From JAPKYZ01 sp033763835 (GTDB lineage Bacteria > Acidobacteriota > Terriglobia > Bryobacterales > Bryobacteraceae), in the NCBI GenBank assembly GCA_033763835.1, contig JANRJS010000026.1, positions 1-64,000 of the forward strand: a stretch of 64,000 nt of DNA, given 5' to 3'. Below the pieces are notes generated by a model that searched no databases, was not told the DNA's origin, and saw only the letters and a program-made list of their open reading frames with translations. The position numbers were made by a program, and so were the translations under genes. Positions within the stretch are counted from its first letter, which is position 1. The number at the start of each line of letters is the position of its first letter. Below, in pieces: positions 7,907 to 17,609 of this stretch.

Positions 7907-8647
7907 TTACCGGCGGCGCAAAGCGTCCACCGTGAAATCGGACTCCCGCATCGCGAGGTTGTAATCGACGCGGTCGTAGCGGAGCGTGGTGCGGCTGTTG
8001 CGTTGCGCGTCGGCGACCTCGACAGTTCGTGCGGTCCAAATGTTCTTGATCCGTTCGAAATCGCGGTACTGGATGGTGCGCACGAGGCCTTTTTTCCCGA
8101 AGCACTCCACTTGGGTCACGGTGTAGCGGTCTTTCGACACCGTCACTTTCGTCGTCTCGTATTGCGACGCCTTCTTCGGTTTGGCGTCGAGCACCCAATT
8201 CGCGCCCTCGCTCGAGGCGAGGCGGAACTCGAACTGGTTGAGGTCGCGTTCTTCGAGGTCCTCGAAGCTGAAATCGGTGCCAAAAAATCGCGTGGAGCGG
8301 TCCTGAATCGCCACGCGCTGTTCGCGGCCGATAGCGGGCCGCCAGATCCACTGATCGCTCGCGCGGTCCGGGTGATTGACGATCAGTAGAGCGACGCCCT
8401 TGACTTCGGCGGGTACGGTGAAGCGCAACACGGAGCGGCTTTCGCCGAAAGAACCGATGCGGTCGAAGACCCAACTCTTGGTCGCGACCCGGCCGCCGCC
8501 GCCCGACACTTCTAGCGTCCCCTCGTAGTGCAACGAGGCGGCTTTCTGGCGGCGTTGAACTTCTTCCATGATTTCGCGCGCGCCGGTCGGCGCCGGTTGT
8601 GCAAGCAGTGGGGCGAACGAGACGAGCGCGAGGGCGAGCCTATTCAT
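7907..8647 (-). CDS. LolA-like outer-membrane lipoprotein-sorting family protein
   Basis: A 246-residue periplasmic protein. The start at 8647 gives a clean signal peptide (MNRLALALVSFAPLLAQ); the open frame extends upstream but only inside the permease gene. The stretch IWRPAIGREQRVA...SFEDLEERDLNQF is typical of the LolA-like family (COG2834) that accompanies RND or FtsX-type exporters, with a concave beta-sheet able to hold an acyl chain. It overlaps the end of the permease gene by eight bases and is followed three bases later by the barrel gene. Inferred role: carries a hydrophobic product across the periplasm from the permease to the outer membrane. Confidence 0.85.
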   Translation of the reverse strand: MNRLALALVSFAPLLAQPAPTGAREIMEEVQRRQKAASLHYEGTLEVSGGGGRVATKSWVFDRIGSFGESRSVLRFTVPAEVKGVALLIVNHPDRASDQWIWRPAIGREQRVAIQDRSTRFFGTDFSFEDLEERDLNQFEFRLASSEGANWVLDAKPKKASQYETTKVTVSKDRYTVTQVECFGKKGLVRTIQYRDFERIKNIWTARTVEVADAQRNSRTTLRYDRVDYNLAMRESDFTVDALRRR

Positions 8648-11177
8648 ATTCGAGCGCCTCCGACACCGGACCGCGAACGGCGCTCTCCGCCGGTCCGAGA
8701 GAAGCGGCGAACGACGCCGCAGCAATCACTGGAATCAGAATTGCCGCCGTTTGCCATGGGTACGCGAAGCCGATGTCGGTGCCGATCAAATCCCGCCTCG
8801 AAATCGCAAGGGCATAAAACAGAGTTACCACCCCGAGCGCAAGCCCCAGCGCCAAGCCGATCCCGCCGACGGTGAGCGCCTCCGTCCACACCATGCGGCG
8901 GACTTGCGAGCGCAACCCGCCGACAGCCTGGATCATGCCGAGTTCGCGGCGGCGTTCGGCGATCGAGACGGTGAGGGCGTTCACCACGCCCAGCACGGCG
9001 ACCGACAACGCGACCGCGATTTGAATGTAGGTGAGGCCGAACCACTGCTCGGTCACTTGATCGATGAAGCGGCGGATGTCGCGATTGGTGAGGACGAACA
9101 ACCGGCTGGTTTGGCCAAATTTCGCGAGGATACGGTCGCGGGTGGCCGTGTGGTCCGCATCTTTTCGAAGATAGACGCGAAAGATGCTTACCGTTTCGTC
9201 GTTCCAGGCCTTGCGGTACAAGTCGCGAGAGATCAGGAGGCTGCCACGCTGATCGGAGAAGTCGCGAACGACGCCGACGATGGGCAGCCGGACGATTCCC
9301 GACGGAGAGGGAATTTCGAGCGTCTCCCCGAGCCGCGCGCCATGCAGCTTGATGAATCCCTCCGAAGCCAGCACGCCCCGGCCCGCGGCCGTTTCCGGAT
9401 ACATGGTGGCGGAGTCGCCTTCGACGGCCGGGAGTTTGGCGCGACGTTCGATGGCCGCGACGTCGGCCGCCATAAGCAAAACTCCGCCGTTCTTCACTGT
9501 CACCCGCAGCGTGCGCACGGGCTGCACTTCCTCGACTCCCTCCACGGTGCGCAGACCGTCGGCCAGCGCCGCCGGGAATGTAAAAGTGCGCGCGGTAACG
9601 GTTTCGGCGGCGGTGACGAAGAAATCCGGATTGAGAGCGATGTCCGCCCACTGACGGATCGCGCCGTGGCTAGCCCGCGCGAGGCCGCCGAGCGCGACCA
9701 CCAGCGACACGGAGAGCATCAGCGCGGCGATGGTTCCGGCGGCGCGGCGGGGGGCTTGCAGGATACTGTCGGCGGCGAGCGTTCCCTCCACCGGCAATAG
9801 CTTTGCGAACAACGGGCGCAGCCACTTCGCCATCGCTTTCGAAAAAAGAGGCGTGAGCATCGCGGCCGCCAAGGCGGACAGCACGAAGCCGAGATAGAAG
9901 ATGTAGGCGTTCGCTTCGAACAAGAGCGCGAGCGACGAAAACAGAGCCATGCCCAAAGCGATTCGCATCCGCCACCGCGACTCGCTGCGCCCGAGCGATT
10001 GCACTCGGCCGCGCTTCAGAGCCGCTACCGGATCGACCGACGAAGCGGCATGCGCGGGAAGCCAGCCCGCCAGCACGCTAGTGACGACTCCCGCCCCGAC
10101 CGCCACCGCCAATAATCGAAGATCGGGCGCGGACTCCCCGGCGAGCGGCACTCCATAAATCGTGGTCAGCATGCCGCCGATGTAGGCCGACGCGCCGCGC
10201 GCGAGCAGAATACCGAGCGCGGCCCCGGCGAGCGAACCCCACGCTCCGGCCACCGCGCTCTCCGCGAGAAACAGCGTCCGGATTTGTCCGCGTGTCGCGC
10301 CTAACGCGCGCAGAACTCCAATCTCCGTGCGGCGCTGAATAACGGCGACGGCGAGCGTGTTGTAGATCAGGAACATGCCGATCACGAGCGCGAAGACGCT
10401 GGTGATTCGGGAGGCGACCGAGTACATGCGCGACGTCTCTTCGAAGTGACGACCGCGCGATTGCGGCGGCTCCACTTCGAAGCCCGGCCCGAGCGCGGCG
10501 CGCAACCGCTCCCCCGCCCCATCGGGATCCGCGCCTTCGTCGAGCGCCACGTCGATGCGATCGAACTTTCGGCCCCGCCCCAAGAACTTCTGCGCGGCGA
10601 ACAGATCCATCACGGCCAGCGATCCGCCGAACGCTTCCGCCATCCCTCCGGGCCTCATCAGTCCGCGAACGACGAACACGCGGTCGCCTTCCATCGTGCG
10701 CATCGGGAACCGGCTGTTAAGCGCCAACCCGTTCTTCTCGGCGAACGTCTTGGCGAGCAGAATGGAATCGGGCTGGGCGAGAAACACAAGCGGGTCTTCG
10801 AGAACGTCGTCGGCGCTTTCGAGATCGTAGGAGCGCATGCTGCGGTCGCCGAGCATGTCGACCCCCAGGATCAGCAGATTGCCCGCGGGCGTCGAGACGG
10901 TAGCCTCGATCACCGCCGCCGCGGCGCGCACTCCGGGGATCGCCCGTACGCGTTCCAGGACCTCTTCGTCGAACCCGGCTTCGCCCGCCGAGACTTGCAA
11001 CTGCGCCTGTCCGGCGATGCGGTCGATGGTCCGCTGAAACGCCGCGAGCACGCCCAGATTCGCGGTGTGCATTCCCGCGAATACGCCCACGCCGAGCGCG
11101 ATTCCCGAAATCGTCAGCAGCCACCGCTGCAGGTGTTTCTTCGCGTACGGCCAGCTAATGAGCCGCAGCAAGATCAC
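8640..11177 (-). CDS. ABC transporter permease with two FtsX domains
   Basis: An 845-residue inner-membrane protein. An N-terminal anchor (residues ~18-40) leads into a MacB-like periplasmic domain and a first FtsX domain (VFALVIGMFLIYNTLAVAV, then RRTEIGVLRALGATRGQI, ~265-380). A second unit begins near residue 480 (TIAALMLSVSLVVALGG) and ends with a second FtsX domain containing RRRELGMIQAVGG. This doubled layout is that of lipoprotein/lipid-extracting type VII ABC permeases rather than drug pumps. The ATG overlaps the ATPase stop codon (ATGA, 11174-11177) and the end overlaps the LolA-like gene, so ATPase, permease and carrier form one transport unit. Confidence 0.93.
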   Translation of the reverse strand: MILLRLISWPYAKKHLQRWLLTISGIALGVGVFAGMHTANLGVLAAFQRTIDRIAGQAQLQVSAGEAGFDEEVLERVRAIPGVRAAAAVIEATVSTPAGNLLILGVDMLGDRSMRSYDLESADDVLEDPLVFLAQPDSILLAKTFAEKNGLALNSRFPMRTMEGDRVFVVRGLMRPGGMAEAFGGSLAVMDLFAAQKFLGRGRKFDRIDVALDEGADPDGAGERLRAALGPGFEVEPPQSRGRHFEETSRMYSVASRITSVFALVIGMFLIYNTLAVAVIQRRTEIGVLRALGATRGQIRTLFLAESAVAGAWGSLAGAALGILLARGASAYIGGMLTTIYGVPLAGESAPDLRLLAVAVGAGVVTSVLAGWLPAHAASSVDPVAALKRGRVQSLGRSESRWRMRIALGMALFSSLALLFEANAYIFYLGFVLSALAAAMLTPLFSKAMAKWLRPLFAKLLPVEGTLAADSILQAPRRAAGTIAALMLSVSLVVALGGLARASHGAIRQWADIALNPDFFVTAAETVTARTFTFPAALADGLRTVEGVEEVQPVRTLRVTVKNGGVLLMAADVAAIERRAKLPAVEGDSATMYPETAAGRGVLASEGFIKLHGARLGETLEIPSPSGIVRLPIVGVVRDFSDQRGSLLISRDLYRKAWNDETVSIFRVYLRKDADHTATRDRILAKFGQTSRLFVLTNRDIRRFIDQVTEQWFGLTYIQIAVALSVAVLGVVNALTVSIAERRRELGMIQAVGGLRSQVRRMVWTEALTVGGIGLALGLALGVVTLFYALAISRRDLIGTDIGFAYPWQTAAILIPVIAAASFAASLGPAESAVRGPVSEALEYE

Positions 11178-11863
11178 GGGACCGCAACCTCGCGCCGGAC
11201 GTCGGACACCGCGCGCCCGTCGCGAAAGCCGACCGTACGCGGGCAGCTCTCGGCTACGGCGGAGTCGTGCGTCACGATCAGCACCGTCGCGCCAAAACGC
11301 GCGTGGAGATCGCGAATCAGGCGGAGAATCTCCCGGCCGGAGGCCATGTCGAGATTCCCGGTCGGCTCGTCGGCCAGCAGTACGGGCGGGTAGACGCTCA
11401 GCGCACGGGCGATGGCGACGCGTTGCCGCTCGCCGCCGCTTAACTCCTCGGGAAGATGATCGAGCCGCTCGCCGAGACCGACCAGGGTCAGCAGTTCGCT
11501 TGCGCGTTCGGCGACGCGGGCCGCCGCCCAGCCACGCAGATGCAACGGTAGCGAGACGTTTTCGAGGCTCGTCAGCGTCGGCAGCAAGTGGAACGATTGG
11601 AAGATGAACCCAATTTTGTCGCGGCGCGCGAGCGTGAGCGCGTCGTCGCTCAGCCGCGAGAGTTCGTCGCCGTCCAGGGAGATTTCGCCTGAGGTGGGGC
11701 GGTCGAGGCCGCCGATCAAGTTCAGTAGGGTCGATTTGCCGGAGCCCGAAGGACCGACGATGCTGACCATTTCCCCGCGCTCGATATCGAGATCGACGCC
11801 GTCGAGCGCAACTACCTGACGCTTACCCTCAAACTTCTTGGTGACGTTTCGCAGACGGATCAT
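11174..11863 (-). CDS. ABC transporter ATP-binding protein, LolD/MacB type
   Basis: A 229-residue ATPase with Walker A GPSGSGKST, Q-loop FIFQSFHLLP, signature LSGGERQRVAIARAL, Walker B VLLADEPTGNLD and H-loop IVTHD. The length and the LPTLTSLENV region are those of LolD/MacB-type subunits that drive FtsX permeases. It begins six bases after the stop of the acyl-AMP ligase fusion and overlaps the permease start by four bases, tying the exporter to the biosynthetic genes within one operon. Confidence 0.95.
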   Translation of the reverse strand: MIRLRNVTKKFEGKRQVVALDGVDLDIERGEMVSIVGPSGSGKSTLLNLIGGLDRPTSGEISLDGDELSRLSDDALTLARRDKIGFIFQSFHLLPTLTSLENVSLPLHLRGWAAARVAERASELLTLVGLGERLDHLPEELSGGERQRVAIARALSVYPPVLLADEPTGNLDMASGREILRLIRDLHARFGATVLIVTHDSAVAESCPRTVGFRDGRAVSDVRREVAVP

Positions 11864-11869
11864 CGTCCG

Positions 11870-14800
11870 TCAAACCGGCTGCGTTTGCGCGGCGGAATCC
11901 GGGCGCGCGGCTTCAAAAACGGACGATGGAACGGACAAGATACCCCTGCGGTGCATAAATCGAAGGATACCCGCTACCGTCTCTTCGAGGGAAGGATCGG
12001 GCCGCCCGTGCGGACTGCGGTCGCGAGCTTTTTGGTACTCGGAGCTGTCGTAACGTTTGAATTCCATCGACGCGATGCTGTCCACCGATCCGATCAGGAA
12101 GTCGAGCAGCGGGAACAAAAGGTCCTCGCGCGTGCAGCGGCGAATCACCTCGGGCACGAACGCCTTGATCTTGTGCATTTCGAACTTGCGCCCCGTGAGC
12201 CGCCCGATGATATCGGTGACATCCACCATGTTGTTGTAATCGTCGCGGACCACATGGAACGAACCGCCGACGGTAGACGGGTCGCCCGAAATCGCGGCGA
12301 TGTTGGCGGCGCACACGTCGGCGGGCACGAAGCTGACTTGGTTGAGCGCGTCCACGCCGATGCCGTGCTTGATCATGAACGCCAGCGTGCGCATCGCGAT
12401 ATCGAGGTTGTCGCCGCCGCCGTGCACCGAAGGGCTGATCAGCGCGGGGCGAAAAACTCGGCCGGTTAGGCCGTGGTTCGCCATCGCGTCGAGTACGACC
12501 TGCTCCGCCACCCACTTCGACTGGCTGTAGCCGAAGTCGAGCAGTTCCATGTTGCGGTTGTGGTCGGTCTCGTATAGAACCTCTTTGGTCGCCCATCCGA
12601 AGATGAACGTGGTCGAGACGAGGTTGAAGATCTTGCGCGAGCCCTCCATCGCCAATCGAACGGCCTCGTTAGTGCCGCCGACATTGGCCGCGCGCATGTT
12701 CTCGTAGCTGTAGAGGTAGTTGACCGTAGCGCCGTTGTGGAAGATATCGGATGTTTCCTCCGACAGGCGTTTCCATGTCGTGGCGTCCAGGCCCAGGTTC
12801 GGCTGCGCGAGATCGCCGCACACTGGGATCACCCGCTCATCGAATCGATGCGCCAGCATCGATTGCGCATCGTCGATCGTCGCGAGCCCGTCGCGCAGGC
12901 GGCGCATGGCTTGCGCGGGATCGGCGGCCCGCACCAAAACGTAAATCGGCTTTCTTGTTTGTTCGATCAGGCTCTTGAGCAGAAACGGGCCGAGAAATCC
13001 CGTGCCTCCGGTGAGCAGGATCGCGCCGTCCGCGGCGGGCGGCGGTTGCGAACCTTTCGGCCGAAATGCGAGTTTGCGATCCGCGCGCATGGCTCGTTCT
13101 TCGGCCGCGCGCATCTCCTCTTGCATGCCGTGCAAGGCGCGGCGCACCTGGATCACCGCGGACTCCGGCGACTTTTCGAACATTTCGGCCAAGCGGAAGA
13201 GATCCGCGACGGTGATGCGCTGAATCAGGCGCACGTCCACTTGTGAGGCGAGCAACTCCGCGCCCTTTTCCTTCAAAAGCTCCTTGATCTCGTGCATGAA
13301 GACGACGAGATCGACGGAATCGACGCCCGCTTCCACCAGCGTGTGCTTCTCGTTACCGGTCAGGTTGTAGCGCGACTTGATGTCGTCGAACGGCGAGACG
13401 GACTCGGCGCTCGCCCCGTGAGCCGGTGTCTCCTCCGAGGTTCGCTTCAGCACATGGAACTTGCCTTCGAGCCACATTTGTTTGGCTTGGTGGCGCGAGA
13501 TTTTGCCGGAGCTGGTCTTGGGAATCGCGCGCGGGGCGATCAACGCGACGCACGCCGCTTCAACGTTCAAGTACTTCCGAATGGCGGCCACGATCTCGAG
13601 CGGGTCGGGCACCTCTCGCACGCTCTTCACTTCGGCCACGACGGCCAGGCCGGGAGACGAATCTTCGTTGATTTCGAACGCGGCGACGCAGGTCTTGCGA
13701 ATCGCTTCCGACGATTCCTCGACGATGGTTTCGACGTCCTGCGGGTAGTAATTCTGGCCGCGGACGATGATCATGTCCTTGATGCGCCCGCAGGCGTAGA
13801 GTTCGCCCTCGTGAAGGAAGCCCAGATCGCCGGTGCGCATATAGCCGTCCTCGCCGTGGCTGCCGCGAATGACGCGGGCGGCGAAGGTACGCTTGGAAAG
13901 CTCCGGTTGATTCCAGTAGCCCGCGGCGTTGCTGCGCCCGCGCACCCAGATTTCGCCTACCGCGCCGTCCTCTAGCGCGACGTGCTTATCGGGTTCTACG
14001 ATGCGCACTTCGATATCGCCCAGCGGCTTGCCGCAACTCATCAGTTGTTTCGAGGCGACGATCTCCGACGCGGAGTGAATGGCCTTCGCCCGGCCGAGCG
14101 CGAGCGCCCGCTTATTCACGGTGATCACGTTGCGCCCGAAGCTCGACACCGCAAGAGTCGCTTCGGCGAGACCGTAGGCCACGAAGAAGCTCTCGGGTTT
14201 CAGGCCGTGCGGCTCGAACTTCGCGAGGAAGTTGCGATACGTATCCGGGCGTACGGGCTCCGCCGCGGTCATCAGAAAATCGAGCGCGGAAAGATCGATC
14301 CGGTCCAGCGTTTCCTGCGGAATTCGCCCGGGCCGAAGGCAATACTCGAACGCGAAATTCGGCGCGGAAGAAGCGCGGGCGCGGTACTTGGTTAGCGATT
14401 CGAGCCACAACGCCGGGCGCTGGATGAAGTCCATCGGCGAGAAACCGTAAGTCGAACCGCCGCGCAACGCCGGATAGATGTAGTAGCCGATCAATCCCAT
14501 GTCGTGATACTGCGGAAGCCACGACACGGCGGTGGGGTCGGGATAATCGCCCACCAGCCAGCAGTTGTGCAGGATGTTGTCGTGCGTGACGACGACGCCC
14601 TTGGGATTGCTGGTCGATCCCGACGTGTATTGCAGGAAGAGCGCCTCATTGGGATCGGTGTGAAAAGGCTCGGACGAAGCGGCGAAACCGTCGGTCGCGA
14701 TCCAAGGAAGCTCGGTGACGAACCCCGTGCCGTTGAGCGATTCGCGCACGCCTTGCTTCGCGAGATTCGCTCGCAGCGATCCGTGATACTCCTCGCCGGT

Positions 14801-15148
14801 AAGTACGCCGGAGGCGTCGCAGTCGCGGGCGATGTGAGCCATACGCAGCAACGACGCGTGCAGACCGTGCGAGGTGGGCGGATACGCGGGCACCGGAATC
14901 AGGCCCGCGCGGATGCAGCCGTAAAACGCGGCGATCACCTCGAGGCCCGCCGGGTAAGCCAGCATCAGACGGTCGCCCTTTTGGAATCCCGCCTCGCGCA
15001 AATGCTTCGCGATCCCATAGGTTCGCGCGGCGAACTCGGCGTAGGTGTAGGCTTGCGTTTCCCGCCCCCCGAGATCGAGAAACGTGTAAAGCCGTTTGTC
15101 CGGGTTTCGCGAAGTCCACCCGTCCAGGTCGCGAAGAATGTCGATCAT
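11870..15148 (-). CDS. fatty-acyl-AMP ligase / acyl carrier protein / thioester reductase fusion
   Basis: A 1092-residue three-part enzyme. Residues ~1-570 are an adenylating domain with YTSGSTSNPKG (174-184), LPQYHDMGLIG (211-221), RTGDLG (438-443) and GRIKDMIIVRGQNYYPQD, the pattern of fatty-acyl-AMP ligases rather than CoA ligases. Residues ~585-665 are a carrier domain with Ser611 in GVDSVD as phosphopantetheine site. Residues ~705-1092 are a Rossmann reductase with TGGTGFLG (713-720) and the Tyr874/Lys878 pair (YSQSK), as in thioester reductases and carboxylic acid reductases. Expected reaction: activate a free fatty acid, hold it as a thioester and release it reductively as aldehyde or alcohol. 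Its ATG overlaps the P450 stop (TAATG). Confidence 0.93.
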   Translation of the reverse strand: MIDILRDLDGWTSRNPDKRLYTFLDLGGRETQAYTYAEFAARTYGIAKHLREAGFQKGDRLMLAYPAGLEVIAAFYGCIRAGLIPVPAYPPTSHGLHASLLRMAHIARDCDASGVLTGEEYHGSLRANLAKQGVRESLNGTGFVTELPWIATDGFAASSEPFHTDPNEALFLQYTSGSTSNPKGVVVTHDNILHNCWLVGDYPDPTAVSWLPQYHDMGLIGYYIYPALRGGSTYGFSPMDFIQRPALWLESLTKYRARASSAPNFAFEYCLRPGRIPQETLDRIDLSALDFLMTAAEPVRPDTYRNFLAKFEPHGLKPESFFVAYGLAEATLAVSSFGRNVITVNKRALALGRAKAIHSASEIVASKQLMSCGKPLGDIEVRIVEPDKHVALEDGAVGEIWVRGRSNAAGYWNQPELSKRTFAARVIRGSHGEDGYMRTGDLGFLHEGELYACGRIKDMIIVRGQNYYPQDVETIVEESSEAIRKTCVAAFEINEDSSPGLAVVAEVKSVREVPDPLEIVAAIRKYLNVEAACVALIAPRAIPKTSSGKISRHQAKQMWLEGKFHVLKRTSEETPAHGASAESVSPFDDIKSRYNLTGNEKHTLVEAGVDSVDLVVFMHEIKELLKEKGAELLASQVDVRLIQRITVADLFRLAEMFEKSPESAVIQVRRALHGMQEEMRAAEERAMRADRKLAFRPKGSQPPPAADGAILLTGGTGFLGPFLLKSLIEQTRKPIYVLVRAADPAQAMRRLRDGLATIDDAQSMLAHRFDERVIPVCGDLAQPNLGLDATTWKRLSEETSDIFHNGATVNYLYSYENMRAANVGGTNEAVRLAMEGSRKIFNLVSTTFIFGWATKEVLYETDHNRNMELLDFGYSQSKWVAEQVVLDAMANHGLTGRVFRPALISPSVHGGGDNLDIAMRTLAFMIKHGIGVDALNQVSFVPADVCAANIAAISGDPSTVGGSFHVVRDDYNNMVDVTDIIGRLTGRKFEMHKIKAFVPEVIRRCTREDLLFPLLDFLIGSVDSIASMEFKRYDSSEYQKARDRSPHGRPDPSLEETVAGILRFMHRRGILSVPSSVFEAARPDSAAQTQPV

Positions 15149-16539
15149 TAAGCGAAGGCCGCCTCTCTAGCGCGCGACTCGGCGGGCGAAAATGTCATTC
15201 GGATCCCGTCTTTGGGCCGGAGAATAATCATCGGCCTTGGCTCGACGGGGGTTCCGGGGGCTAACGAAAAATCGTAGCGGCGAACGAGCTCGCTCAAGAT
15301 CATGAGCATTTGGAGCATCGCGTAGTTGCCGCCGATACACCCGCGCGGGCCGCCGCCGAAGGGCAAATGCGTGAACGCGGCGTGGCGCTTCTTCGCTTCC
15401 CGTTCGAACCTCGCGGGACGAAACTCTTCCGGCGCGTCCCAATACTTCGCCGAATGGTGCACGCCGTGGATGAAGGCGATGACGGTTGTGCCTTTCGGAA
15501 TCTCGACGCCGCCCGCTTCGTCGTCCGAGAGCGCCATACGGTCCACCATCCAGAAGGGCGGGAACAGCCGCAGCGACTCGTCGATCGCCTGCGCCGCGAA
15601 TTCCATCCGCGGGACGTCGGCGAGTTCCAGCGGCCGCCCGCCGAGGACGGACTCGACCTCGGCCTTCACGCGGGCAAGCGTCTCGGGATGGGTTGCGAGC
15701 AAAAGCAACGTCCAGCAAAGCGCATTCGACGACGTTTCGTGACCCGCGACGAGCAGTTGCATACTCTCGCTCAAGATCGTTTGGTCGTCCATGCCTTCGC
15801 CGGTATCGGCGTAGCGGGCGTCCATCAGCATCTGCAGCAGGTCGCCGTGCGAAGTTTCGCCCGCTTCGTTTTCGGCGCGCCGCCGGGAGATCGCGCGCAT
15901 GAGGATGGCGTCGCCGCGCTCACGCATGCGGTCGTACTTCGCGAGCTCTCCGTTGATCGCAAACCAGGGATCGAGATACGGCTGCACGATCTGCCGGACC
16001 ATGAATTCCTGGATCTCGCAAATGGTGCGGCTGATCAGGTCGGCGTCGCGCGAATCGAACGCCGTACTGAATAGAGACCGGCTCACCATGCGGAAAGTCA
16101 TCTGCATCATGCGTGGATAGATGTCTACCGGTCCCTGTGTGATCGCGCGGTCGAATTCGGCGAGCGTCTCGTCGAGGGACTCGCGCATGATGCGGCAAAG
16201 GATCGCCAGTTGCTCGCGATGGAATCCTTGCTGGATCAGGCGGCGCTGTACTTTCCAGGGCTCGCCGTGGGTGGTGAGCAATCCCTTGCCAAGAAAATGC
16301 CCCATACGGCGGATCTGAATCTCGGACTTGTGATAATTCTCGTAGTTCGTCTTCAGCACGTGACGAAGCACTTCCGGATTACTCGTCACCAGCGCCTTCT
16401 TGACGCCGCCGAAGTAGAAGTAAAACGTTTCGCCCAGTTCGCGCGTGTGGCGCGAAAATACTTCGATCGGATTGCGGATCATACCGCCGGAATCGGCAAG
16501 CGAGCGCCAGCGCGAAACTTCGGGAACGGCGAAGCTCAT
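15148..16539 (-). CDS. cytochrome P450
   Basis: A 463-residue soluble P450 with the I-helix motif AGHETS (265-270), the ExxR pair Glu321/Arg324 and the haem loop FGGGPRGCIGG with Cys401 as thiolate ligand. The start at 16539 overlaps the stop of the desaturase gene by four bases (ATGA), whereas the open frame extends far upstream only as a shadow of that gene. The sequence (LGKGLLTTHGEPWKVQRRLIQQGFH) resembles fatty-acid-hydroxylating CYP4/CYP102-like enzymes. Placed between desaturases and an acyl ligase, it probably hydroxylates or epoxidises the acyl chain. No ferredoxin or reductase gene is adjacent, so its electron donor is elsewhere. Confidence 0.94.
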   Translation of the reverse strand: MSFAVPEVSRWRSLADSGGMIRNPIEVFSRHTRELGETFYFYFGGVKKALVTSNPEVLRHVLKTNYENYHKSEIQIRRMGHFLGKGLLTTHGEPWKVQRRLIQQGFHREQLAILCRIMRESLDETLAEFDRAITQGPVDIYPRMMQMTFRMVSRSLFSTAFDSRDADLISRTICEIQEFMVRQIVQPYLDPWFAINGELAKYDRMRERGDAILMRAISRRRAENEAGETSHGDLLQMLMDARYADTGEGMDDQTILSESMQLLVAGHETSSNALCWTLLLLATHPETLARVKAEVESVLGGRPLELADVPRMEFAAQAIDESLRLFPPFWMVDRMALSDDEAGGVEIPKGTTVIAFIHGVHHSAKYWDAPEEFRPARFEREAKKRHAAFTHLPFGGGPRGCIGGNYAMLQMLMILSELVRRYDFSLAPGTPVEPRPMIILRPKDGIRMTFSPAESRAREAAFA

Positions 16540-17609
16540 GACGCCGCAGGCTCCCCCATGCGTTTCAGCCAACGGTAATGCTGGCCCAGCGCCTGCCAGA
16601 GGCTGCGATTCTCGCGATAATTGACGCCGAACTCTTTCGCGGTTTCCCGAACGATGCGCGTAATCGCCGGGTAGTGCGTGTGGCAGACGGTCGGGAACAA
16701 ATGATGGACGACGTGATGATTCAAACCGCCGATCAGCCAATCGGCGGCGCGGCTCTCGGTCGAATAGTCGGCGGTGGTCGCCAGAACGTGATAGACGTAC
16801 ACTTCGTAGTCGCTTTTGCCGTGCGGGAAGTAGCTGTTCTCGACGATATGCGTCGTTTGGAAGATGAACTGCGCAATGAGCCCAATCACGAAATGCGTGG
16901 CAACAAAAACGCCCACCACGACCGGCCACGGCTGCTTCAAAACGAAAATCGGCAACACCAGCATGTACGTGTAATACAGAGCTTTGAAGCCGAACAGAAC
17001 GAAGTACTCGGAAACCGGGTGCTTCATTTTCAGGATCGGTTTATACCCGCGGCCGAAGAAGTACAGCCAGTCTTTGAGAATCACGTAATCGAATGTCGAG
17101 AGACCGTAGACGATCCAGGCGTAGATGTGTTGCATTCGATGCAACGGATGCCGGGGAACTTCCGGCGAAAACCGCAGAAATCCGCGCGCCAGCACGTCTT
17201 CGTCGTCGCCCGGGATGTTGATGTTCTGGTGGTGGCCGCGATTGTGCAGGATCCGCCACATGTACGAACTGATGCCGAATAAGTCGAACGTGTAATTCAG
17301 CAGTTTGGCCCAACGGCGGTTGTGAAACACCGCGCCGTGATTGCCGTCGTGCGCGATATTTAGCAAAAGAAACAACTGCGTCAGTCCGTGGGCGAGATAG
17401 ATCGCCGAAAACTCCCAAGCGCTCCAGGGGCGAAGATAGAGTGCGGCGTAGGTGAGCGCGGCGAGTCCGAAGCCCGCGAGGATCTTTGTCCGCATCACCG
17501 CTTCGGCCTTCTTCGAACGTCCGGCGAAATACCGCTCCACTCTCTCGCGCAGCGCCGACGGGAAATCCGGTTCGCTTGCGGTACGATTTGGGGCCAATAC
17601 GGGCGTCAT
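16536..17609 (-). CDS. membrane fatty acid desaturase, second copy
   Basis: A 357-residue di-iron membrane desaturase (COG3239-like) with the three His boxes HDGNH (87-91), HNRGHH (122-127) and HHVVHH (298-303), and hydrophobic segments between them. The start at 17609 overlaps the stop of the upstream desaturase by four bases (ATGA). It is clearly paralogous to that neighbour, sharing the same box spacing, the GGLNHH motif and the REFGV-type C-terminal segment, but the two have diverged enough to expect different double-bond positions. Some members of this superfamily act as acetylenases or hydroxylases, so the product need not be a simple alkene. Confidence 0.93.
   Translation of the reverse strand: MTPVLAPNRTASEPDFPSALRERVERYFAGRSKKAEAVMRTKILAGFGLAALTYAALYLRPWSAWEFSAIYLAHGLTQLFLLLNIAHDGNHGAVFHNRRWAKLLNYTFDLFGISSYMWRILHNRGHHQNINIPGDDEDVLARGFLRFSPEVPRHPLHRMQHIYAWIVYGLSTFDYVILKDWLYFFGRGYKPILKMKHPVSEYFVLFGFKALYYTYMLVLPIFVLKQPWPVVVGVFVATHFVIGLIAQFIFQTTHIVENSYFPHGKSDYEVYVYHVLATTADYSTESRAADWLIGGLNHHVVHHLFPTVCHTHYPAITRIVRETAKEFGVNYRENRSLWQALGQHYRWLKRMGEPAAS

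Noticed and set aside
8568..9800. 410-codon open frame antisense to the ABC permease
   Set aside because: Inside a well-supported permease with family motifs; no independent evidence.
15148..15151. Possible frameshift between P450 and acyl-AMP ligase
   Set aside because: Both proteins are complete with normal termini; the TAATG overlap is ordinary translational coupling.
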